NCBI GenBank assembly: GCA_002238865.1 | Contig: MPNE01000008.1 | Location: 62,001 to 126,000, forward strand | Direction: 5' to 3' | Length of the DNA stretch: 64,000 nucleotides | Origin: Gemmatimonadetes bacterium bin94 | Lineage (GTDB): Bacteria > Gemmatimonadota > Gemmatimonadetes > Longimicrobiales > Gaopeijiaceae | Part shown: piece after piece, positions 23,067-32,498 of the stretch | Numbering within the stretch: the first letter of the stretch is position 1 | Layout: the number at the start of each line of letters is the position of its first letter | The notes under the pieces: generated by a model | What the model was told of the DNA's origin: nothing | Seen by the model: only the letters and a program-made list of their open reading frames with translations | Database searches by the model: none | Position numbers and translations under genes: made by a program

Positions 23067-23765
23067 ATGAGTCCAGTGGACCTTCAGGAGTCCGTCTGCG
23101 CGGCCAACCTGGAACTCGCGTCGAGCGGCCTCGTCACGGGAACCTTCGGCAACGTGTCGGGCGCCGACCGCGACGCGGGCCACTTCGCGATCAAGCCGAG
23201 CGGCGTGCCGTACGCCGAGCTGACGCCGGACCACATGGTGTTGGTCTCCCTCGAGACGGGAGGTGTGGTCGAGGGCGATCTGCGGCCGTCCTCCGACACC
23301 CCGACGCACCTCGAACTCTACCGGGCGTTCCCGTGCGGAGGCGTTGCCCATACGCACTCGGAGTTCGCGACCGCACTCGCGCAGGCGAGCGTCCCCGTGC
23401 GCTGCATGGGGACGACCCACGCCGACTGCTTCCGGGGAGACGTCCCCGTGACGCGCGCGCTTGCGCGGGACGAGGTGGAGAACGAATACGAGCGCAACAC
23501 CGGGCTCGTCATCATCGAGACGTTCACCGACGGCAACATCTCGTCCGAAGAGGTGGCCGCGGTGCTTGTTGCAAATCACGGACCATTCACCTGGGGTGCC
23601 GACGCCCACGAGGCCGTGGCGCGATCCGCGATGCTGGAAATGCTCGCGCGCATGGAGTGCACGATCCTCGCCCTTGCGCCCGACGCCCCTCGCCCCGCGG
23701 CTCACCTCGTCGACAAGCACTTCCTCCGCAAGCACGGGAGGGACGCGTATTATGGGCAGGGGTGA
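23067..23765 (+). CDS. araD: L-ribulose-5-phosphate 4-epimerase (class II aldolase family)
   Basis: LVTGTFGNVSGADRDAGHFAIKPSG, VAHTHSEFATALAQA, MGTTHADCFRGDVPVTR. ORF extends upstream to 22971; start at 23067 preferred. Confidence 0.9.
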   Translation: MSPVDLQESVCAANLELASSGLVTGTFGNVSGADRDAGHFAIKPSGVPYAELTPDHMVLVSLETGGVVEGDLRPSSDTPTHLELYRAFPCGGVAHTHSEFATALAQASVPVRCMGTTHADCFRGDVPVTRALARDEVENEYERNTGLVIIETFTDGNISSEEVAAVLVANHGPFTWGADAHEAVARSAMLEMLARMECTILALAPDAPRPAAHLVDKHFLRKHGRDAYYGQG

Positions 23766-24414
23766 AGGCTCGCGGCCCCGCGCCGTCCTCTGGGACCTCG
23801 ATGGCACGCTCGCCGACTCCAGCGAGTATCACTGGCGCTCCTGGCAGGCGGTCTTGGAATCCGAGGGAGTGACGGTCACCCGGGACGAATTCTTCGCCAC
23901 CTTCGGGCAGCGCAACGAAGAGATCCTGCGCGGGTGGCTCGGGCGCTCAGCCGACGCGGCGCGGATCCAGCGCGTCGGAGACGCCAAGGAGGTGGCGTAT
24001 CGAAGCTACGTGGCCGCCGAGGGCATCGCGCCGCTCCCCGGGGCCGCCGAGTGGGTGCGCTCGCTCCACTCGGCGGGATGGCGCCAGGCGATCGGGTCCT
24101 CCGCCCCTCGTCTCAACGTCGAGGTCATGCACGAGGCGCTCGCGTTCCAGGGGCTCATCGAGACCCTCGTCAGCGCCGAGGATGTGCGTGCCGGAAAGCC
24201 GGACCCGGAGGTGTTCCTGGTGGCCGCGAGCCGGCTGGGTGCGACGCCGGAGCGCTGTGTCGTAGTTGAGGACGCGGAGGCGGGGATCGAGGCGGCTTGC
24301 CGGGCCGGCATGCGGAGCGTGGGAGTCGGAAGCGGCAACGTGGGAGCGGCCGACCTGGTGGTGGCGTCGCTCGCCGACCTGCCGCCGGAGGCGTTCGAAG
24401 AGCTGGTTGGGTAG
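23752..24414 (+). CDS. HAD-family hydrolase (beta-phosphoglucomutase-like)
   Basis: VLWDLDGTLADSSEYHW, VVVEDAEAGIEAA; overlaps araD stop by 14 nt. Confidence 0.85.
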   Translation: MGRGEGSRPRAVLWDLDGTLADSSEYHWRSWQAVLESEGVTVTRDEFFATFGQRNEEILRGWLGRSADAARIQRVGDAKEVAYRSYVAAEGIAPLPGAAEWVRSLHSAGWRQAIGSSAPRLNVEVMHEALAFQGLIETLVSAEDVRAGKPDPEVFLVAASRLGATPERCVVVEDAEAGIEAACRAGMRSVGVGSGNVGAADLVVASLADLPPEAFEELVG

Positions 24415-24418
24415 GCGG

Positions 24419-25015
24419 TCATGAACCCCCCCGCGGCACCAGGCTGAACGGTTCGCGCGCGAACACCCGGCGCACCAACGGCTCGAAGAACTCCAGCGGC
24501 AGCGACTCGTAGTCGGGATCGAATGCGCACTGGTCCCAGCGGTGACAGAAGTCGACGGCGTCCTGATACCAGGGATGATCGCGGTACTTGTCGCGCGCGT
24601 TGCGGTCGCCACCGACGTGGTGGCCGTAGTAGTAGTACTGGAACAGGCCGTGGTGCCGGACGATCCAGTACGTTCGCTCGGTCACGTAGGGGCGCAGCAC
24701 CAGCGCAGCCAGCTCGCCGTGGCTGTGCGGGGCCAGCAGGTCGTCGATGTCGTGCAGGAGCGCCGCCACCACTATCTCCTCTTCCGCGTCGTCGCGATAG
24801 GCGCGGGTCGCGGTCTGCAGAGAATGCTCCAGCCGATCGACCTTGTAGCCGCCCATCGAGCCGGACAGCTCGCGGAGATGCGCCAACACCCGATCGGCGG
24901 TGCCGGCGGCGAACTCCTCCTCGAGGTGATCGAGCAGTTCGTAGTCCTCGCGGGTGCCGTCCGCCATGCTGGTGAAGCTGACCGTGGGACCGCTCGGCTT
25001 TGCCATGTCGTCCAT
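24419..25015 (-). CDS. HD-domain protein resembling TmpB/PhnZ-type mixed-valent diiron oxygenases
   Basis: LEHSLQTATRA, AALLHDIDDLLAPHSHGELAALVLRPYVTERTYWIVRHHGLFQYYYYGHHVG, HPWYQDAVDFCHRWDQCAFDPDYESLPLEFFEPLVRRVF. TmpB/PhnZ resemblance is by recollection, not search. Confidence 0.65.
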   Translation of the reverse strand: MDDMAKPSGPTVSFTSMADGTREDYELLDHLEEEFAAGTADRVLAHLRELSGSMGGYKVDRLEHSLQTATRAYRDDAEEEIVVAALLHDIDDLLAPHSHGELAALVLRPYVTERTYWIVRHHGLFQYYYYGHHVGGDRNARDKYRDHPWYQDAVDFCHRWDQCAFDPDYESLPLEFFEPLVRRVFAREPFSLVPRGGS

Positions 25016-25256
25016 GCTTGTCCCTATCGCAAATGAGGGCTCCTGGCCACGCAGCGTGTGTCGAAGCAGAGAGCCATGTCAAGGGCGGGACGCCTGAACG
25101 GGCCGGTGCCCGGTGCTTGACACGCGCAGGATGAGCGCGCCTGATACTCGGTAGCGTTTCGCGTGCGCTGCGCCTGAGGCTCAACGCACCGATGCCCGCA
25201 GCCACAGCGGCAACGCATGCTCCAGGCCGGTCGCAACGGACCTGAGGGGATCGACC

Positions 25257-25597
25257 ATGCATCACTCGATCAGCAGCATCGCGCAGAATGCCGACGCCCT
25301 GGCCGCAGTCTGGAGCGGTCGCGAAACGACCGATCTTCCCTACCTCTGGCTGCGCGACAATTGCGGTTGCAGCGAGTGCGGCGTCGGGGCGTCCGCGCGG
25401 GCGCTGAAGCGCAAGCCCGGCGTCGCACGGTTGGCGGGCAGATGGTCGCCGACCCCATTACGCTGACGCTGGCCACGCACCTGGCCGCCCGCAAGAACGC
25501 GCTTCCCGTCGACATTCACCTGTTCACCTTCGGCGGCCTGGCGGACGCCGCCGAATGGCTGTCGAGTTTGCGCACCGCCAAACCGGGAGGACGCTAG
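25257..25597 (+). pseudogene. Collapsed remnant: dioxygenase N-terminus fused to MetF-like C-terminus
   Basis: MHHSISSIAQNADALAAVWSGRETTDLPYLWLRDNCGCSEC matches 47745-47867; GVGASARALKRKPGVARLAGRWSPTP matches 49529 onward; frameshift (CCCCC to CCCC) near 25456, then VDIHLFTFGGLADAAEWLSSLR in another frame. Confidence 0.9.
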
Positions 25598-25658
25598 TGT
25601 GTTCCGATCCCGTGCCCCATGTTGTCAAGCAGGGAATGACCTGACGGGAGGCCAGCCC

Positions 25659-28508
25659 ATGCCAGAGACTCCAGTTGCATTCGAGCGGCGATGCATGCCG
25701 CATGGACGGCGCACTTCGGCGCGACCCGGGGCCTTGCCACTGGCCGCTGACATGTGGCGCCTGTGCCATTCGGCGGGAGTCCTGCTGCTCGCGCTATCCA
25801 CGGGAGCCGCGCCGCAAGACGCATCTGCCCAAGAGCCCGACCGCGCCGCGGATACCATTCCCACGCTCGGGCTCGATCGGGGAGTGCACAGCCTGGAGGT
25901 GGGCCCGTTGCGCGTGGAACTCGTTCGCGCCTCGCAGACCTTGGCCGCGCTCCAGCCCGAGGACCATGGCGGGTTCGACTTCACGCCGGCCGACTGGCTG
26001 GAGCGCCGCGCGGGTGACGGGTACTTCCACCTGGGCGACCTGACGCTACGGTTGCGCTGGGAGGCGTCGGACGGGTGGAGGCACTACTCGACCGCCGAAG
26101 CCCGTCGCCCCGTCGAAGTGCTCTCCGCCCGGGCACCCGTGCTCGCTGCCGCCGACCTTGCCCCCACGCTCCCCACCGACATCCCCCTCCGGGTCCGTCG
26201 CTACTGGGAGTCCACGGGCGGGCAGCTGGCGCTCCGCTTCGAACTGCATAACCCGACAAGTACGCCCATAGAGATCGGGGCGCTCGGTATCCCCATGGTG
26301 TTCAACAACATCCTGTCGGATCGATCACTCGACGAGGCGCACGCGGTGTCGTCGTTCTTCGACCCCTACATCGGACGGGACGCCGGGCATCTGCAGGTCA
26401 CGCGCCTAAGCGGTGAGGGCCCCGTCCTGGTCGTGGTGCCGCTGGGGCGCACACCCTTCGAAGCGTACAACCCGCTGCTCAGCGACCCGACCCCGCGAGG
26501 AATTACGTTCGAAGGGTTCTACGAGTGGATGGCGCACAGTCTTGCCTACGTCGAGGACGAGTGGAGTGCGGCCGATCCGTGGAATCCGCCGACCTCGGCC
26601 ACGCTGGCCCCGGGCGAAAGCCGTTCTTACGGCGTGGAGTTCCTCCTTGCCGATGAGTTACGTGCGATCGAGTCGACTCTGCTTGCAAACGGCCAGCCGG
26701 TCGCCGTGGGAGTGCCCGGCTACGTGTTGCCGATGGACATCGAGGCCCGGCTCTTCCTCAAGCACACGGCCGGTGTACGGACCCTCGCGGTGGAGCCGGC
26801 CGGGGCACTGACCATTGCACCCGCCGAGATGACGGAATCCGGCTGGCGCGCCCACGACGTGCGCGGACGGTCGTGGGGACGCGCGCGCCTCACCGTGACG
26901 TACGAGGACGGGCTGGAGCAAACCGTCCACTACAAGGTCATCAAGCCGGCTGCTGCCGTGGTCGCCGACCTGGGCCGCTTCCTCACTTCCGAGCAGTGGT
27001 TCGAAAAGCCTGACGATCCCTTCGGACGAAGTCCGTCGGTAATCAGCTACGACTACGACGAGCGCAGCCAGGTCACCGAGGACAACAGGGCCTGGATCGC
27101 CGGACTCGGCGACGAGGGAGGATCCGGCTCGTGGCTGGCCGCGATCATGAAGCAGCTGGTGCAGCCCGACCCCGACGAACTCGCCAAGATGCAGCGCTTC
27201 GTGGACGGCGTGGTGTGGGGCGGGCTCCAGTACGCCGAGGGCGAACTCGCCTACGGGGTTCGCAAGAGCATGTTCTACTATCAGCCGGACGAGATGCCCG
27301 AGGGCACATACAGCGAGGACGTCCGCTACGGCGGCTGGTCGAGCTGGGACCGCGAGCACGCCATGACGGTCGTGCGCTCATACGACTATCCCCACGTCGC
27401 CGCGCTGCACTGGGTCCTGTACCGCCTGACCCGCAACCAGGAAGGTCTGGTCACCAATCACCCCTGGGACTGGTACCTCGATCGCGCCTGGCGGACCGGG
27501 CAGGCGATGGCCGAGCACGCTCCGCGCTACGCGCAGTTCGGCCAGATGGAGGGGACGGTCTTCCTTCTCATTCTGCTCGACCTGCAGCGCGAGGGCTGGG
27601 TGGAGCAAGCCGCGGCGCTTGAAGAGACGATGCGGGCGCGGGCGGAGGTGTGGCGCGAACTCGGCTACCCCTACGGCAGCGAGATGCCGTGGGACTCGAC
27701 CGGGCAGGAAGAGGTCTACGCCTGGTGCAAGTATTTCGGCTACGACGAGAAGGCGATGGTGACCCTGAACGCCATCCTTGCCTACACGCCGACGGTGCCG
27801 CACTGGGGGTACAACGGGAGCGCCCGCAGGTACTGGGACTTCATGTACGCGGGCAAGCTCCGCAGGGTCGAACGCCAGCTCCACCACTACGGCTCGGCGC
27901 TGAACACGATTCCCGTACTCTCGGAGTACCGCGACCACCCGGAAGACCTGTACCTCCTGCGCGTCGGGTACGGAGGCCTGATGGGCGGCATCGCGAACGT
28001 CACGGAGGAGGGCTTCGGCCCCAGCGCGTTCCATGCCTACCCTTCCACGCTTCGGATCGACGGGTACTCCGGCGACTATGGGCCCGGGTTTTTCGGGCAC
28101 GCGGTCAACACGGGCACGTATGTCGTGAACGACCCGGAGTTCGGCTGGATCTCCTTCGGAGGCAACCTGAGCGAAGCCGACGGCGATGCAGCCGACGGCG
28201 CGGTTCGCGTGACCCCGCTCGATGCGGCGCGCTCTCGCGTGTACCTGGAGCCGCTTGGTCTGTGGCTTACGCTCGACGCGGGCACGTTCGAGGCCGTCGA
28301 GCTGTCTGGAGAGGGGGTCCGGGTGACGCTCTCGCAGGGGACGGCGGCAGTTCGCAACGCACGCCTGCGCGTCGAGCAGCCGGCGGCACCGGAAGGCGTC
28401 GGGCGGATCGCGCCGACCGGCTCATACGACCTGGAGCGTGGCGCCTACGTGGTGCCGCTGGGCGAAGAAGCGACGGTCCTCGTGCTGGACCGTGTCACGC
28501 CCGGGTAA
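25659..28508 (+). CDS. DUF5695-like large secreted protein, putative carbohydrate-active (Sec signal)
   Basis: Shares VVWGGLQ, YDYPHV, PWDSTGQEEVY and DPEFGWISFGGNL-type motifs with 32495-35311. Start uncertain (25659 or 25752, MWRLCHSAGVLLLALSTGA). Confidence 0.62.
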   Translation: MPETPVAFERRCMPHGRRTSARPGALPLAADMWRLCHSAGVLLLALSTGAAPQDASAQEPDRAADTIPTLGLDRGVHSLEVGPLRVELVRASQTLAALQPEDHGGFDFTPADWLERRAGDGYFHLGDLTLRLRWEASDGWRHYSTAEARRPVEVLSARAPVLAAADLAPTLPTDIPLRVRRYWESTGGQLALRFELHNPTSTPIEIGALGIPMVFNNILSDRSLDEAHAVSSFFDPYIGRDAGHLQVTRLSGEGPVLVVVPLGRTPFEAYNPLLSDPTPRGITFEGFYEWMAHSLAYVEDEWSAADPWNPPTSATLAPGESRSYGVEFLLADELRAIESTLLANGQPVAVGVPGYVLPMDIEARLFLKHTAGVRTLAVEPAGALTIAPAEMTESGWRAHDVRGRSWGRARLTVTYEDGLEQTVHYKVIKPAAAVVADLGRFLTSEQWFEKPDDPFGRSPSVISYDYDERSQVTEDNRAWIAGLGDEGGSGSWLAAIMKQLVQPDPDELAKMQRFVDGVVWGGLQYAEGELAYGVRKSMFYYQPDEMPEGTYSEDVRYGGWSSWDREHAMTVVRSYDYPHVAALHWVLYRLTRNQEGLVTNHPWDWYLDRAWRTGQAMAEHAPRYAQFGQMEGTVFLLILLDLQREGWVEQAAALEETMRARAEVWRELGYPYGSEMPWDSTGQEEVYAWCKYFGYDEKAMVTLNAILAYTPTVPHWGYNGSARRYWDFMYAGKLRRVERQLHHYGSALNTIPVLSEYRDHPEDLYLLRVGYGGLMGGIANVTEEGFGPSAFHAYPSTLRIDGYSGDYGPGFFGHAVNTGTYVVNDPEFGWISFGGNLSEADGDAADGAVRVTPLDAARSRVYLEPLGLWLTLDAGTFEAVELSGEGVRVTLSQGTAAVRNARLRVEQPAAPEGVGRIAPTGSYDLERGAYVVPLGEEATVLVLDRVTPG

Positions 28509-28525
28509 GCCCTGAGAGGTGACGG

Positions 28526-31420
28526 ATGAACATCATAGCGGCAGTCACGCTCGCCATTGCGGCACAGGATGCCGGGTGTGTCCAGCCGGTCACGACGGTC
28601 GCCCAGTTGGATTCCGCGGTCGTCGCGACAGGACATCGGCTCGAGGAGCAGTCGGCGGCTCAGGATCTTCGTTGCCGAATTGCGGCGCTGCGCATGCAGG
28701 CCGGTCGCTACGAGGAAGCCGATTCGATCCTGGACCAGCTGCTTGGTGAGGAGCCGGACCACCTGGATGCCCTGCTCACGCAGGCGATCCTCCGTCGCCG
28801 CCAGTATCGGTTTGCCGACGCAGAGCTGACCCTCTCACGTGCCGCCGAGTTGGCGCCCGAGAGCCCCGAGGTCCGACTGCTTGAGGGCCGGCACGCTCTC
28901 GACAGGATGGACCTGGCCGCGGACACGGTCTACCGGGAACTCCTGCAGACCGACCCGGGCTCCGCGCCGGCAAGGCTGGGTCTGGCCGAGATCGCGTTCT
29001 GGACGGACCAGCATGCCGACGCGCAGGAGCTTCTGGATCAAGCGCTAGACCTGGATCCCGACCTTGCGCCGGCCCATCTGCTGGCTTCACGCATCCACCG
29101 TGAGGCGCAGGCCATCTCCGCGTGGAAGGCGGCCGTGCGCGACGCGGTCGCGGCCGATTCGCTGTCTGCCGACGCGCATGCCGCGTTGGCCTCGGTCCTC
29201 CGTAGCGACGGCGCGCTGGAGGACGCGTATCGGCACGCCCAACTCGCCATCGAACTCGACCCGTTCTCCCAAAGTGCGCACTCGTATCTGGGGAACGGAG
29301 GATCCCTCTTCGGCTACGACTCGGTACCGGCAGACCCTGGCGCGTTCGATGGTCGCGTCGGCGAACTTCTGACCCTCGGAGACAACCACCTGCTGGCCCG
29401 CCGATACCGGGAGGCGCCGGGACCCTTCCACGAGGCCCTCGCCGTGGACCCCGGCAACGTGATCGCGCTCATGGGCATTGGCACAGCCCACTACCACCTG
29501 GGAGAGTTCGAGACCGCCCTGGGCTGGTTTCAACGCATCCTCTCCGATCACCCCGGGTACGGTCTCGCACACTACGGCGTCAGCTATGCGCTCCGCAGAA
29601 TGCAGGATCGGGTGCTCGTCGGACTGGACGAAATGCGCGCGGTCTTCGAGCAGCGCGACGCCCCCGAGCCTCCGGGTCTCCGAGAGGTGTTTCCGGACTA
29701 CGAGCGGCTCGACGACGAGCTCCAGAGGATCGTCCGCCTGTCAGTGGCTCCCTTCAGCAACTACCTGCCCGCACTCGCGCTGGCCGGCGCCAGCTTCCAT
29801 CTGCTGCCGTTTCACAAGCTGCTTTGGCAGTCGCCCCACAAGGAACGCAGCAAGGGCACGCGCACCTTCGATCTGCGTCTGTGGGACGATGTCAAGGGGC
29901 AGGGCGGCTTTCACGCCGTCGGCGGAGAGGAATGGGTGCGGGATGTGCGCTACCAGCGCTGGAATGTCGTCACACACGAGTTCACGCATCAGGTGCACGG
30001 CATGTTCCCGGAGGATCTGCGGGAAGAGGTCGCCCGCCTCTTCCAGACCGCCAAGGCGGAACGGCGCACCCTGGACTACTACGCCGACTTCAACGAGATG
30101 GAGTACTTCGCCCAGGCGGCCGAGGCTTTCATCTCGGAGGTTAAGTTCATAGATCAGCGAGGAACCTCGAAGCACACCCGAGCCCAACTCGCCGACAGGG
30201 ACCCGGCGCTCTTCGAGCTCCTCGATCGGGTGAACGAGCGGGACAGCTACCGGGACGTCGAGCTCCGGGCGTACCGGCAGAGGGGGAACACGCTGCTCCG
30301 AGGAGGAAATGTCGCCGAGGCGGCCGCAGCCATGCTGGAGGCACTGGATCAGTACGGCGACCACCCGGAATTCCTCGACCTGCTCGCGCGCACACACCGG
30401 CTTCAGGGTGACTACGCGGAGGCCAAGCGCCTCCACGACCTCTCCATCGCCACCTTCCCGGACGCCATTGTCGGGTACACCGGGCTCGCCGAGGATGTCG
30501 TTTTGGAGGAGCGCGATCACGAGCGCGCCATAGCGCTTCTGCATACCGCCGCACAGCGGCATCCGGAGTCCGCGGAGCTTCAGCTCAGACTGGCCGATGT
30601 CTATCTCACCGCCGGCAGGCTCGACAGTATGGAGCTGGCGCTGGACTCCGCGCTGCGCCTCCAAGGGTCGCCCAGTCCGTATGCCGGGACGGCCGACCCC
30701 TGGATCCTGAGAGCACGTGGGAGGATGCTCAGGGAGGACTACGAGGGAGCTGAGGCGGCCTTCCGGCAAAGCCTCGAGAACATCAACCGCCGGAATCCTT
30801 CGGCGTGGGCGGAGTTGGCGCTGCTGCAGCTGCGTACGGGAAGAGCCCCACCAGGCCGGGAAGACCTTGCGACCGCCAAACTGCTGGAACCGGGCGGGGC
30901 GCGCGTGCTGGAAGTCGAATCGGACTTCGCCGCGCACGACGGCGACACCGCAACCGCACGGTTGTTGCTCGAGCGAGTTCTTGAAGAGGACGGGTCACGA
31001 CTGCGGGCGATCGTCAAGCTCAGCGAGCTGCTCCACACTCCGGACGCAGAAACCTCCCGGACGCTCGTCGGGCGCGGGATGGCGATGATCACGGAGCCGG
31101 ACCCGGTCGAGTTCGTTGTGAGGGACGGCGACTTCGTCCCACGGGGAGGATTCAACGAGTCCACTGCGTCTCGGGTGCACACGCATGCCGGCATTCTCGC
31201 CGAACGAGACGGCGACCTGGCCGCGGCGCTCACGCATCACGAGCGAGCGGTGGAAATCTTCCGGTTCAACTATGCGTCAGGCGTGGCGTTGGTGCGGCTG
31301 AATGCAGAGGACGGTCGGGTCACCGACGCCCGTCGCGAACTCCGGCGACTGGAGGGAATTGGAGCACCGAGCCGCTACCTGACTCAGGCCCGCACCGGAC
31401 TGCTGGGCCTCAACCGGTGA
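28526..31420 (+). CDS. TPR-rich exported protein with embedded HExxH metalloprotease-like domain
   Basis: Many TPR-like repeats; central WNVVTHEFTHQVHGMFPEDLREEV...NEMEYFAQAAEAFISE. Confidence 0.7.
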   Translation: MNIIAAVTLAIAAQDAGCVQPVTTVAQLDSAVVATGHRLEEQSAAQDLRCRIAALRMQAGRYEEADSILDQLLGEEPDHLDALLTQAILRRRQYRFADAELTLSRAAELAPESPEVRLLEGRHALDRMDLAADTVYRELLQTDPGSAPARLGLAEIAFWTDQHADAQELLDQALDLDPDLAPAHLLASRIHREAQAISAWKAAVRDAVAADSLSADAHAALASVLRSDGALEDAYRHAQLAIELDPFSQSAHSYLGNGGSLFGYDSVPADPGAFDGRVGELLTLGDNHLLARRYREAPGPFHEALAVDPGNVIALMGIGTAHYHLGEFETALGWFQRILSDHPGYGLAHYGVSYALRRMQDRVLVGLDEMRAVFEQRDAPEPPGLREVFPDYERLDDELQRIVRLSVAPFSNYLPALALAGASFHLLPFHKLLWQSPHKERSKGTRTFDLRLWDDVKGQGGFHAVGGEEWVRDVRYQRWNVVTHEFTHQVHGMFPEDLREEVARLFQTAKAERRTLDYYADFNEMEYFAQAAEAFISEVKFIDQRGTSKHTRAQLADRDPALFELLDRVNERDSYRDVELRAYRQRGNTLLRGGNVAEAAAAMLEALDQYGDHPEFLDLLARTHRLQGDYAEAKRLHDLSIATFPDAIVGYTGLAEDVVLEERDHERAIALLHTAAQRHPESAELQLRLADVYLTAGRLDSMELALDSALRLQGSPSPYAGTADPWILRARGRMLREDYEGAEAAFRQSLENINRRNPSAWAELALLQLRTGRAPPGREDLATAKLLEPGGARVLEVESDFAAHDGDTATARLLLERVLEEDGSRLRAIVKLSELLHTPDAETSRTLVGRGMAMITEPDPVEFVVRDGDFVPRGGFNESTASRVHTHAGILAERDGDLAAALTHHERAVEIFRFNYASGVALVRLNAEDGRVTDARRELRRLEGIGAPSRYLTQARTGLLGLNR

Positions 31421-31424
31421 CCTC

Positions 31425-32498
31425 ATGCACCTGACGCGGATGATCCAGGCGGTCGATCTCCACGCCGACGGAGAGCCGGGGCGGGTCATCGTCGGGGGCG
31501 TGCTCGACGTCCCCGGCGCCAGCATGTTCGAGAAGATGCAGTATCTGCAGACCCGCCGGGACCACATCCGCAAGCGCATGCTTCGCGAGCCGCGCGGATA
31601 CCCGGCGGCGAACTGCAATCTGATCCTGCCGCCAACGCGTCCGGCGGCGGATGCCGGGTTCGTCATCATGGAACAGACCGAGTACCCCCCGATGTCGGGC
31701 ACCAACACGATCTGCGTCGTGACCGCGCTCATCGAGACCGGCATGGTGAGGGCGGAGGAGCCCCGGACCTCACTCGTGCTGGAGACGCCAGCCGGGCTGA
31801 TCCAGGTTCAGGCGGAGGTGGCCGCGGGCAAGGTCAAGCAGGTCACGTTCGAGAACGTGCCCGCCTTTGCGGTGCACACCGATGCCACGATCGAGGTGCC
31901 GACCCTGGGCCGCGTGACCGTCGATGTCGCGTGGGGCGGCATGTTCTATGTGATCGCCGATGCGGAGCCCCTCGGGCTCGAACTCGTACCGGAGCGCGCC
32001 GACGAGATCACCCGTGTCGGTGAGATGATCAAGGCGACCGCACGCGAGCAGCTCCCCGTGGCGCATCCGGAGAATCCCGAGATCGCCGGGGTCACGATCG
32101 GGGTTGTCTCGGGGCCACCGAGCCGACCGGACGCGACGCTCAAGAACGCGGCGATCGTCTCCACGGGCACCTTGGACTGGGATCGGCCCGACTCCTGGAC
32201 GGGCGTCCTGGACCGCTCACCCTGTGGAACCGGGACGTGTGCGAAGATGGCCGCGCTTCACGCGAAAGGACAGCTCGCACTCGGCGAGGACTTTCACCAC
32301 GAAGGCATTCTGGGGACCATCTTCACCGGTCGCCTGGTGAGGGAGACACAGGTCGGGCCGTACCGTGCCGTCGTTCCGACCATAAGTGGTCACGCATGGA
32401 TCACCGGGTTTGCACAGTACGTGGTCGATCCGGACGACCCATTCCCGGACGGCTTCACCGTGGGCGACATCTGGGGCGCCCGGGAGACGATCCCATGA
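31425..32498 (+). CDS. Proline racemase superfamily (4-hydroxyproline epimerase / trans-3-hydroxy-L-proline dehydratase-like)
   Basis: AVDLHADGEPGRVIVGG, PPMSGTNTICVVTALIETG (Ser at first catalytic position), DRSPCGTGTCAKMAAL (Cys at second). Confidence 0.85.
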   Translation: MHLTRMIQAVDLHADGEPGRVIVGGVLDVPGASMFEKMQYLQTRRDHIRKRMLREPRGYPAANCNLILPPTRPAADAGFVIMEQTEYPPMSGTNTICVVTALIETGMVRAEEPRTSLVLETPAGLIQVQAEVAAGKVKQVTFENVPAFAVHTDATIEVPTLGRVTVDVAWGGMFYVIADAEPLGLELVPERADEITRVGEMIKATAREQLPVAHPENPEIAGVTIGVVSGPPSRPDATLKNAAIVSTGTLDWDRPDSWTGVLDRSPCGTGTCAKMAALHAKGQLALGEDFHHEGILGTIFTGRLVRETQVGPYRAVVPTISGHAWITGFAQYVVDPDDPFPDGFTVGDIWGARETIP

